Assembly (NCBI GenBank): GCA_002482965.1
Contig: DLGZ01000080.1
Coordinates: 73,292 to 137,291, forward strand
DNA: 64,000 nt
Direction of reading: 5' to 3'
From: Verrucomicrobiaceae bacterium UBA7681
Lineage (GTDB): Bacteria; Verrucomicrobiota; Verrucomicrobiia; Verrucomicrobiales; Verrucomicrobiaceae
Below are positions 7,922 to 14,727 of the stretch, one piece after another. The notes under the pieces are model-generated. The model did no database searches and had not been told where the DNA came from. It saw only the letters and a program-made list of their open reading frames with translations. Numbering within the stretch: the first letter of the stretch is position 1; each line of letters begins with the position of its first letter. The translations under genes and the position numbers were made by a program.

Positions 7922-9067
7922 ATGACTGACGAACCATCCACAGCAACAATGCCATTTGCGGGTGGCTCTGCCTCCCAAGGGGTTGTTCTCGTGGTGGACG
8001 ATAACGTGAAGAACATTCAGGTCGTCGGTACCATCCTCACTCAAGAGGGATTCGAGGTCATACCCGCGACCAGTGGTGCGCAGGCACTGCAGCGCATGGA
8101 GGCCAGACCTCCCGACCTCGTGCTGTTGGATGTGTTGATGCCCGACATGGATGGTTTTGAGGTCTGTCGCAGGCTGCGGGACAATCCAGAGACATCATCC
8201 CTGCCGGTGATTTTTGTCTCTGCTGCCAATGATACGGATACCGTTGTCCGCGGACTGGAGGCGGGCGGGGTGGACTATATCACCAAGCCTTTTAATAAGA
8301 CCGAACTTCTTGCCCGTGTCCGCAATCAGGTGGAGCTCAAGCGCACACGCGAGACCTCAGCCAGGATTCTGCAAGAGCGTGAAAAGATCATCAGCATGGT
8401 CGCGCACGATTTGAAAAATCCGCTGGGGGCCATTCGCTTCAGTGCTCAGACGCTCGCAGAGCTCAGGCCGGAGCAAAAGGAAACCGCTGACGAACTGATT
8501 CAGCATATCGTCACCACCTGCGACCAGGTCGTGAGTTTTGTGGACCGCTTTCTGAGCCGCAGAGCGCGGGAGGCCGAACAGGAGCGCCTTGTGCCAGTGC
8601 GCATCAGCACGGACCAGATTCGTGACATGATCGCTGCGTGGCAGAAAACGGCGCGGCGCAAACAGATCACCCTCGAAGTCAGCGCCCCAAAGACTCCGGA
8701 GCACGTCCGCGGCGACCTGCTGTCCCTTGGCCAGATCCTCGACAACCTCATGAGCAACGCCGTGAAATTTTCGCACCAGGGTGGTCATATCGTGGTGGAA
8801 CTCATCATGGAAGACGGGCGCCCGGTGATTACCATCACTGATGATGGCCCCGGCTTTACTGAAAGCGATCAGGCGCGCATGTTTCAGGATTACATGAGAC
8901 TTAGCGCCCGTCCCACAGGGGGCGAGTCCTCCACGGGGCTTGGGCTGGCGATTGCCAAACGAGGTGCTGATCGGATGGGTGCCGTGCTGCGCATCGAAAA
9001 TCGTTCGGAAGGCAGCGGAGCCATCGCGCGGCTGGAACTTTCGTTGTGGAGCGATGATCAACTCTAA
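7922..9067 (+). CDS. Receiver-histidine kinase (REC-HisKA-HATPase)
   Basis: 381 residues without membrane segments, so cytoplasmic. An N-terminal receiver (VVDDNVKNIQVVG; phospho-Asp about 70 in LVLLDVLMPDMDG; Lys of TKPFNK) is followed by HisKA with ISMVAHDLKNPLGAI (His about 162) and HATPase_c (NLMSNAVKFSHQGG, DDGPGF, STGLGLAI). Placed between the hybrid kinase and the sigma-54 activator, it can be read as a phosphorelay middle component: phosphoryl input at its receiver controls its own kinase. The cognate partner is inferred from operon order only. Confidence 0.92.
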   Translation: MTDEPSTATMPFAGGSASQGVVLVVDDNVKNIQVVGTILTQEGFEVIPATSGAQALQRMEARPPDLVLLDVLMPDMDGFEVCRRLRDNPETSSLPVIFVSAANDTDTVVRGLEAGGVDYITKPFNKTELLARVRNQVELKRTRETSARILQEREKIISMVAHDLKNPLGAIRFSAQTLAELRPEQKETADELIQHIVTTCDQVVSFVDRFLSRRAREAEQERLVPVRISTDQIRDMIAAWQKTARRKQITLEVSAPKTPEHVRGDLLSLGQILDNLMSNAVKFSHQGGHIVVELIMEDGRPVITITDDGPGFTESDQARMFQDYMRLSARPTGGESSTGLGLAIAKRGADRMGAVLRIENRSEGSGAIARLELSLWSDDQL

Positions 9068-9082
9068 ACCGATGAAACTATA

Positions 9083-10435
9083 ATGGATATTCTGATAGTC
9101 GATGATGAAGCCAGTATTCGCCGTGCCACCAGCATTGCCCTTGAGGCTGCAGGTCACTATGTCGAAACCGCAGAGACTGGTGAGGTGGCGCTGTCCAGCC
9201 TCAAGGAAACCTCCTTCGATCTCGTTCTGCTGGATTTGTACCTTGGTGAGGAAAGCGGGCTTCAGGTCCTGGAAACCATTCGCCGCGAGCATCCCGCCGT
9301 GCATGTCGTCATGTTCACCGCCAATGCCACCATCCCCAATGCGGTGGAGGCGACACGCCTTGGCGCGGTGGATTTTTTGGAGAAACCCTTCAGTCCCGAT
9401 CAACTCCGTCAATCGCTCAAACGCATTGCCACGCTGCGTTCCCTGGAGCGCAAAGTCGCTGAACTCACCACGGAAGTAAGCCGGCAGGCTCCACCCACGG
9501 AGGTGGCATCGGAAAATCCCGCCCTGCAGCGCAGCCTGGAAGTGTTTTTTCGCGCGGCAGATACGCAGGCCTCCATTCTCATCCTCGGTGAGAGCGGCAC
9601 GGGCAAAACCATGATCGCACGTGCCATTCATGAGCGCAGCGCCTGCCGGGACAAGCCCTTCGTCACCGTCAGCTGCCCCAGCCTTTCGCGCGAACTGCTG
9701 GAGAGCGATCTCTTTGGCCACGTCAAAGGTTCCTTTACCGGAGCGCTGCGTGACACCTGGGGCAAGGTGAAGGCGGCGGATGGCGGAACGTTGTTTCTTG
9801 ATGAAATTGGCGAACTGCCGCTCGAAATCCAACCCAAGCTGCTGCGGCTTCTGCAGGAGCGTGAATACGAACGCCTCGGTGAATCCACACCTCGCAAAGC
9901 CAACGTGCGCGTCATTGCGGCGACGAACCGCAATCTCCAGGAGTGGGTCGCAGAAGGGCGGTTCCGCGAGGATTTGTTCTATCGCCTCAATGTGATCTCA
10001 TCCGTCATGCCGCCCCTGCGCGAGCGTCCGGAAGATCTCATCCCTTATGCGGAAAAATTCTTCAAGTTCTTCACGCGCGAGTTTGGCCGTAAAGTTCGCG
10101 GATTCAGCCAGGACGCCTTGCAAACGCTGCGCTCGCACACCTGGCCGGGGAATGTTCGTGAACTGCGAAATGCCATCGAACGTGCGGTGATTCTTGCTGA
10201 AGGGGATCAAATCACCCCGCGCGATCTTCCTGATGCGGCCCATGCCGCGCGTGGTGGTGGGGAGGACTCTACTTTAGCCGTCGGTGGTCGTATCAGCATT
10301 GAGTCGCTCGAGCGCGAGCACATTCGGCGTGTCATGGCCGCTACGGATTCGCTCGATGAAGCAGCTCAGGTGCTTGGCATTGATGCAGCGACTCTTTATC
10401 GGAAAAGAAAGCGCTATCAGCTCGACGATCAGTGA
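9083..10435 (+). CDS. NtrC-family sigma-54-dependent response regulator
   Basis: 450 residues: receiver domain (phospho-Asp about 51 in LVLLDLYLGEESG), AAA+ sigma-54 interaction domain with Walker A GESGTGKT, the sigma-54 contact loop GSFTGA, Walker B GGTLFLDEIGELP and an arginine-finger region (FREDLFYRLNV), then a C-terminal Fis-type helix-turn-helix (LDEAAQVLGIDAATLYRKRK). The contact loop has Ser for the usual Ala at its second position, a change seen in functional members. It should activate sigma-54 promoters; the candidate at 4122-4137 before the small-gene cassette is the obvious nearby target. Last gene of the three-gene signalling operon. Confidence 0.94.
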   Translation: MDILIVDDEASIRRATSIALEAAGHYVETAETGEVALSSLKETSFDLVLLDLYLGEESGLQVLETIRREHPAVHVVMFTANATIPNAVEATRLGAVDFLEKPFSPDQLRQSLKRIATLRSLERKVAELTTEVSRQAPPTEVASENPALQRSLEVFFRAADTQASILILGESGTGKTMIARAIHERSACRDKPFVTVSCPSLSRELLESDLFGHVKGSFTGALRDTWGKVKAADGGTLFLDEIGELPLEIQPKLLRLLQEREYERLGESTPRKANVRVIAATNRNLQEWVAEGRFREDLFYRLNVISSVMPPLRERPEDLIPYAEKFFKFFTREFGRKVRGFSQDALQTLRSHTWPGNVRELRNAIERAVILAEGDQITPRDLPDAAHAARGGGEDSTLAVGGRISIESLEREHIRRVMAATDSLDEAAQVLGIDAATLYRKRKRYQLDDQ

Positions 10436-10499
10436 GCTTGGGAAAATTGGACGGTGCATTCAATCATGACTGGCATGTCGTAGCATGATCAAAGCAAAA

Positions 10500-10526
10500 G
10501 GGCGGATGAACTTTGTTCATCCGCCC
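10500..10526 (-). terminator. Intrinsic terminator for minus-strand lipoprotein genes
   Basis: A 12-bp perfect stem (arms GGGCGGATGAAC and GTTCATCCGCCC) closes a three-base loop. Reading on the minus strand it is followed by CTTTTGCTTTG, a T-rich run, and it lies just beyond the stop of the 55-aa lipoprotein gene. It may also end the plus-strand regulator operon. Confidence 0.75.
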
Positions 10527-10547
10527 CGCTGAGAGTGCTGGGGTTGT

Positions 10548-10715
10548 TTACAGACCCACGGATGCGCCCAGATTGGCATTAATCCCAGATGAGCTGCGAT
10601 GATGATGGCTGTGACCGGTAGTCCGCGTTTGACCGTGGGCATTCACGTTGGTTTCACAGCTCGGCAAAAAGGAAACGATGGCTGCGATCAGGGTAAGGGT
10701 GAGAATATGTTTCAT
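10548..10715 (-). CDS. Small lipoprotein (55 aa)
   Basis: Reading leftward from the ATG complement at 10713-10715: MKHILTLTLIAAIVSFLPSC, then a short polar tail with a TGHSHHHRSSSG stretch, ending GASVGL. The lipobox is FLPSC. It starts 54 bases after the stop of the neighbouring larger lipoprotein, shares its MKHI start, and ends in front of a good terminator, so the pair is probably cotranscribed. The histidine-rich mid-part could bind metal, but nothing further supports this. Confidence 0.7.
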   Translation of the reverse strand: MKHILTLTLIAAIVSFLPSCETNVNAHGQTRTTGHSHHHRSSSGINANLGASVGL

Positions 10716-10769
10716 AATACGTTTGAGGTGAAGTTTGTGAGCTGGAGGGTTTATGGCATCAACCGTCTG

Positions 10770-11078
10770 TTAATAGATGCCGAGACGCGTCGAGTTGTTT
10801 ACTCGCAGTGGCAGGCCAACATTCGTGTTCACCCGGGCATTGGCTCCGCTCTTTTTCCATTGGCCGTAGGGGACAGGTTTTGCCTTGTAGTTGCTGTGAT
10901 GGTAGTGATCGTTGTCATGCCTTGAATTCGAATAGTACCTCGGCGCGGGTGCCACAGGTCGGTAAGTGCGATACCCTGGTCGCGCTGCAACGTAGCCGCC
11001 GCCATCCACGTAGGTTGAGCAACTGGACAAGCCGAAGCTCAGTGCTGCGAGAGACAGGATGAGTGTGATGTGTTTCAT
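10770..11078 (-). CDS. Lipoprotein, His/Tyr/Asn-rich (102 aa)
   Basis: 102 residues with signal MKHITLILSLAALSFGLSSC, lipobox GLSSC, then a low-complexity region rich in Tyr, Arg, His and Asn (HDNDHYHHSN). The C-terminal segment NARVNTNVGLPLRVNNST has the repetitive flavour of short beta-strand surface proteins. No family recognised. First gene of a two-lipoprotein unit; its promoter must lie in the AT-rich stretch around 11100-11190. Confidence 0.7.
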   Translation of the reverse strand: MKHITLILSLAALSFGLSSCSTYVDGGGYVAARPGYRTYRPVAPAPRYYSNSRHDNDHYHHSNYKAKPVPYGQWKKSGANARVNTNVGLPLRVNNSTRLGIY

Positions 11079-11399
11079 AGTATGTGTGTGGTTTCTTCTG
11101 GTCGTTCCAGATTTGCTATGAAGTAGAGCTAGAACTGAGCCGCGCGGCTGAATTGCAATCTATATCATTGAAATACAATGTTATATATGATTGGTGCCAT
11201 GGATACGCATTCATCCAATTCATGCAACATGCACGGTGGCGGCATGCTACGCAGTGCTATTTGCATGGTGGAGAGTGCAGAGCCCCGTCGTACGATAACC
11301 GTTCATCCTTGATCACTGCGCACCTGGCTCCATGCAGCCATGGTTAGGTGCGTTTACCAGCAAAGTGCCTGCTCTCTGCAACGTCCTTTCACTGCAACC
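11079..11399. other. Intergenic region with AT-rich dyad and regulon site
   Basis: Divergent spacer between the minus-strand lipoproteins and the plus-strand sialidase operon. It contains an AT-rich imperfect dyad around 11161-11188 (CATTG, five bases, CAATG, flanked by TATATC and TTATATA) and, near its right end, the repeated element at 11341-11363. An 87-codon frame from 11084 has no features of a real protein. Confidence 0.5.
11341..11363 (+). promoter_or_regulatory. Copy 1 of shared TGGT-N11-ACCAG element
   Basis: TGGTTAG, six bases, TTACCAGCAA. It ends 36 bases before the ATG at 11400 of the sialidase operon. It shares 12 of 23 positions with all four other copies (14676, 24876, 31637, 35065) and has the same orientation. 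Interpreted as a regulator-binding site or 5-prime-UTR element. Confidence 0.65.
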
Positions 11400-12605
11400 A
11401 TGAAACACCTCGCCTCACTTCTGCTTCTCTGCGGTTCGCTCGCCGCCGCTGAACCCTTCATCGAAAAACAAGATCTCTTCATCGTCGGCGATGATCCCTC
11501 CTACCAGCTCTACCACATTCCCGGCATTGTGGTGACTGCCAAAGGCACCGTGCTGGCCTGGTGTGAGGCTCGCAAGCGTGCCGCTGGTGTCAGCGACTGG
11601 GACGACATTCGCATTCTGCTCCGCCGCAGCACCGATGAAGGCAAAACTTGGAGCGCGCCAAAGAGCATCGCCAATGTCCAGGGCCCGAAAGCGAAGAACC
11701 CTTTCGCTCTCAAAATGAAGAACGTCGATCCCAACGACGTGACCTACAACAACCCGGTGCTCATCGCTGGAAAGGACGGTGAGGTCCACATGCTCTTCTG
11801 CCTGGAATACGAGCGCTGCTTCTACCAGCGCAGCGAAGACGATGGCCTCACCTGGAGCAAGCCCGCCGAAATCACCTCTGCCTTTGACGCCTTCAAAAAA
11901 GACTACGACTGGAAGGTCATCGCCACCGGCCCGGATCACAGCATTCAGCTCAAAAACGGTCGTCTCGTCGTCCCCGTCTGGCTCTCCACAGGCACCGGCG
12001 GCAATGCACATCGCCCGAGCGTCACCGCCACCATCTTCAGCGATGATCAGGGCAAAACATGGAAGGCTGGCGACATCGCCGTGCCATGCACCGACGAGTG
12101 GATCAACCCGAACGAAACCGTCGCCATCGAACTCAATGACGGCAGCGTCATGCTCAACGTGCGCAGTGAATCAAAGGCACACCGCCGACTCGTCACCGTC
12201 AGCAAAGACGGCGCCACAAACTGGAGTACACCAAAATTTGACGACGGCCTGCTCGAACCCATCTGCATGGGCGGCATCGTGCGCTATGACCACAATGGTA
12301 AGAGCCTCATCCTTTTCTCCAATCCTCACAACCTCGAGAAAGAGAAAGGCAAAGCCGAGCCCGGCAAAAACCGCGACCGTAAAAACGTCAGCGTGAAGAT
12401 CAGCCGCGATGAAGGCAAAACTTGGCCCGTGAGCAAATCCATCGAGCCCGGCCCCAGCATGTATTCCGACATCGCCGTCACCAAGAGCGGCGCCATCCTC
12501 TGCTTCTACGGCCGCAGCGGAGATGGTTCCGCACTTGCCCACTTTGCCGGTGGCCGACTGACACTCGCCCGCTTCAATCTGGAATGGCTGACTGCACCTC
12601 AGTAA
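11400..12605 (+). CDS. Secreted exo-sialidase-family protein with altered active site
   Basis: 401 residues from the ATG at 11400, which gives a signal peptide (MKHLASLLLLCGSLAAA). An upstream in-frame ATG at 11340 would run through the regulatory element and lacks a signal peptide. Five Asp-boxes are visible (STDEGKTWSAP, SEDDGLTWSKP, SDDQGKTWKAG, SKDGATNWSTP, SRDEGKTWPVS), as in six-bladed sialidases. A Tyr nucleophile candidate is at about 355 (MYSDIAV). However, the RIP motif reads YHIPGIV, with His39 replacing the first Arg of the carboxylate-binding triad, and the Glu that normally supports that Arg is Gly (about 371). This suggests changed substrate recognition. First gene of an operon with a canonical sialidase and a glycerophosphodiesterase. 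Confidence 0.9.
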   Translation: MKHLASLLLLCGSLAAAEPFIEKQDLFIVGDDPSYQLYHIPGIVVTAKGTVLAWCEARKRAAGVSDWDDIRILLRRSTDEGKTWSAPKSIANVQGPKAKNPFALKMKNVDPNDVTYNNPVLIAGKDGEVHMLFCLEYERCFYQRSEDDGLTWSKPAEITSAFDAFKKDYDWKVIATGPDHSIQLKNGRLVVPVWLSTGTGGNAHRPSVTATIFSDDQGKTWKAGDIAVPCTDEWINPNETVAIELNDGSVMLNVRSESKAHRRLVTVSKDGATNWSTPKFDDGLLEPICMGGIVRYDHNGKSLILFSNPHNLEKEKGKAEPGKNRDRKNVSVKISRDEGKTWPVSKSIEPGPSMYSDIAVTKSGAILCFYGRSGDGSALAHFAGGRLTLARFNLEWLTAPQ

Positions 12606-12636
12606 TATTCAACAGGCGGGTTCCGTTCACGAGGCC

Positions 12637-13842
12637 ATGAATCAATCAACCATCGGCATGCTCGCCTTCGGCCTCTGCCTCGTGCATGCCGCAGCAGAGC
12701 CATTGTTTGAAACCACTTGCCTGTTTCCGCTTACACCCAAGAACAAGCCGAACTACCGCATCCCCTCGATCATCCAGGCACCGAACGGCGACATCCTCGT
12801 CATCTGCGAGCGGCGCAATGACGGCCCCGGTGACATCGGCAATCACGACATCGTGATGAAGCGCAGCGCAGACAAAGGCAAGACATGGAGCGATGAAATC
12901 ACCATTCTCGATGACGAAAATCGCGTCTGCACAGATCTGACCGTCGGACTCGACCGCGAAACCAAAAAGCTCTGGCTCTTTTTCCTCAAGGACAAAAAGC
13001 AATACGCGCATCTCACCAGTACGGACAACGGCCTGAGCTGGCAGGGCCCGGTCATCATCCACGATCAAGTCATCAAGCCCGAGTGGCAGACGCTGCAGGG
13101 CAAAGGCGATGACGACGCACCACGCGGCAATCCCAAGAGCCACGCCGTGCAGTGGGAAAAAGGCTGGGTGCAGCGCTATGGCTGCGGCCCTGGCAATGCA
13201 ATGATCCAGCTCAAATCCGGGCGGCTGCTGGTGCCCGGGAGGCATCGTGAAGACATCGGCAAAGGCCGACTTCGCAGCTTTGCGCACTCCTTTTACAGCG
13301 ACGACCATGGCACCTCATGGCATCTCGGCGGCACCATCGGCATCCACACCAGCGAGTGCCAGTTCGTCGAACTGACCAACGGCGACGTGCGCGTCATCTC
13401 CCGCAATGAAAGCAGCGAAGATTCCCCCGACAATCTTCGCCACCTCACCGCCATCAGCAAAGACGGTGGTGTGACGTGGAGCGACCTGCATCGTCTCGAA
13501 GAACTCATCACGCCTCGTTGTCACGGCCCGGTGGAACGCTTTGACGCCAAGACACTCCTGTTCTCCAGCCCCGCCTCCCCCTATCGCCAGAAAGAGCATC
13601 CGTATGGCCGCTACAACCTAACCGTTCGGCTGAGCCACGATGACGGCGAAACGTGGACCGCTGGAAAAACCATCTGGCCCCACCCCGGTTCGTACTCCGA
13701 CATCGTCGTGCTCGACGACCACACCATCGGTTACATCTACGAGCGCGCTGACAAAGGCAGCACCCACTACTGGGACGAGTTGCACTTCGCCCGGTTCAAT
13801 CTGGAATGGCTGACCAACGGCAAAGAAATATCCCCTCCATGA
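12637..13842 (+). CDS. Secreted exo-alpha-sialidase (canonical motifs)
   Basis: 401 residues with a signal peptide. Sialidase hallmarks: YRIP with Arg41 of the arginine triad, ERRNDGPGD following it, Asp-boxes (SADKGKTWSD, STDNGLSWQG, SDDHGTSWHL, SKDGGVTWSD, SHDDGETWTA), the Glu-bearing SECQFVEL strand, the second Arg in VISRNE, the third in RYNLTVRLS, the Tyr nucleophile candidate Tyr353 (SYSDIV) and the supporting Glu369 (YIYE). It should release terminal sialic acid (or a related ulosonic acid) from glycans. It begins 31 bases after the previous sialidase and ends in an ATGA overlap with the GDPD gene, so all three are one operon. Confidence 0.93.
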   Translation: MNQSTIGMLAFGLCLVHAAAEPLFETTCLFPLTPKNKPNYRIPSIIQAPNGDILVICERRNDGPGDIGNHDIVMKRSADKGKTWSDEITILDDENRVCTDLTVGLDRETKKLWLFFLKDKKQYAHLTSTDNGLSWQGPVIIHDQVIKPEWQTLQGKGDDDAPRGNPKSHAVQWEKGWVQRYGCGPGNAMIQLKSGRLLVPGRHREDIGKGRLRSFAHSFYSDDHGTSWHLGGTIGIHTSECQFVELTNGDVRVISRNESSEDSPDNLRHLTAISKDGGVTWSDLHRLEELITPRCHGPVERFDAKTLLFSSPASPYRQKEHPYGRYNLTVRLSHDDGETWTAGKTIWPHPGSYSDIVVLDDHTIGYIYERADKGSTHYWDELHFARFNLEWLTNGKEISPP

Positions 13843-14660
13843 TCCGCCTGCACATCCTCCTGACTGCCCTCACATTGGCCGTACTGGCTCAAAGCAACGC
13901 TGCAGAGATCGCCATGCCCGTTCGTGGACTTTGTGCGCATCGCGGTGCCATGAGCACGTTTCCTGAAAACACCATTCCAGCATTCATTGAGGCGGTCCGG
14001 CTTGGTGCTCACATGATTGAGTTCGACGTGCAACTCACCAAGGACGGCGCACTGGTGCTGATGCACGATGCCACCGTGGATCGCACCACAAACGGCAAAG
14101 GCAGAGTTGCCGACCTCACGCTGGCGGAGGTGAAAAAGCTGGATGCAGGTGAAAAAATGAACAAGCTCTTCCAAGGCACACGCATCCCGACCTTTGAAGA
14201 AGCACTGGCGATATTTCCGCGGAACGTCTGGCTCAACTGCCACCTCAAAGGCGGTGCCGCGCTCGGCGAAGCCACGGCCAAAGTCATCGCCAAAACGGGG
14301 CGCAAGCACCAGGCGTTCCTCGCCGCCACCGCCGATGCGGCGAAGGCCGCCCGTGCCGCCGTGCCGGACATTCTCATCTGCAACATGGAGCGTCAGGGCG
14401 AATCAATGGCATATGCAAAGGAGACCATTGCCATGAACGCGCAGTTCATCCAGCTGCTCGGCAAAGGCGAGGTGCCCGTCGAAGCCATCAAGCTTCTCAA
14501 TGCCGCTGGCGTGCACGTAAATTATTACCACGACGAAACTCCCGAAGGGCTGCGTCTCCAATGGATATCCGGTGTGAATTTTCCGCTCGTGAATGATATC
14601 GCCAAAGCCATGAACATCGCGCAGGAGTTTGGCATCGAACCCCTCGCCCAAGAGCCATGA
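13839..14660 (+). CDS. Secreted glycerophosphodiester phosphodiesterase
   Basis: 273 residues from the ATG at 13839 that overlaps the sialidase stop; this start gives a signal peptide (MIRLHILLTALTLAVLAQSN). GDPD motifs: AHRG (His34, Arg35), PENT (Glu43), EFDVQLTKDG (Glu61, Asp63) and LMHD (His76), followed by RTTNGKG, all typical of the TIM-barrel GDPD family. It hydrolyses glycerophosphodiesters to glycerol-3-phosphate plus an alcohol. Export and operon position suggest it attacks phospholipid head groups or phosphodiester-linked glycans outside the cytoplasm. Confidence 0.93.
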   Translation: MIRLHILLTALTLAVLAQSNAAEIAMPVRGLCAHRGAMSTFPENTIPAFIEAVRLGAHMIEFDVQLTKDGALVLMHDATVDRTTNGKGRVADLTLAEVKKLDAGEKMNKLFQGTRIPTFEEALAIFPRNVWLNCHLKGGAALGEATAKVIAKTGRKHQAFLAATADAAKAARAAVPDILICNMERQGESMAYAKETIAMNAQFIQLLGKGEVPVEAIKLLNAAGVHVNYYHDETPEGLRLQWISGVNFPLVNDIAKAMNIAQEFGIEPLAQEP

Positions 14661-14675
14661 GACGCTGCTCGCGGG

Positions 14676-14698
14676 TGGTCAGCTCTCCTGACCAGTAA
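14676..14698 (+). promoter_or_regulatory. Copy 2 of shared TGGT-N11-ACCAG element
   Basis: TGGTCAG, six bases, TGACCAGTAA; the dyad TGGTCA / TGACCA is perfect. It fills the gap between the GDPD stop (14660) and the ATG at 14728, giving the sialidase-esterase fusion its own control. Same orientation as the other four copies. Confidence 0.7.
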
Positions 14699-14727
14699 TA
14701 TCAGCTCAAGTGTTTCGTCTTGGATTC

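Noticed and set aside
8357..9832. 491-codon minus-strand frame
   Set aside because: Runs opposite two strongly supported signalling genes and shows no domain.
10468..10484. Second sigma-54-like site (TGGCATGTCGTAGCATG)
   Set aside because: GG to GC spacing is nine, not ten, and no gene starts downstream on that strand.
11084..11347. 87-codon plus-strand frame in the divergent spacer
   Set aside because: Cys/His-rich random composition, no start context, and it covers the AT-rich promoter region and the regulon site.
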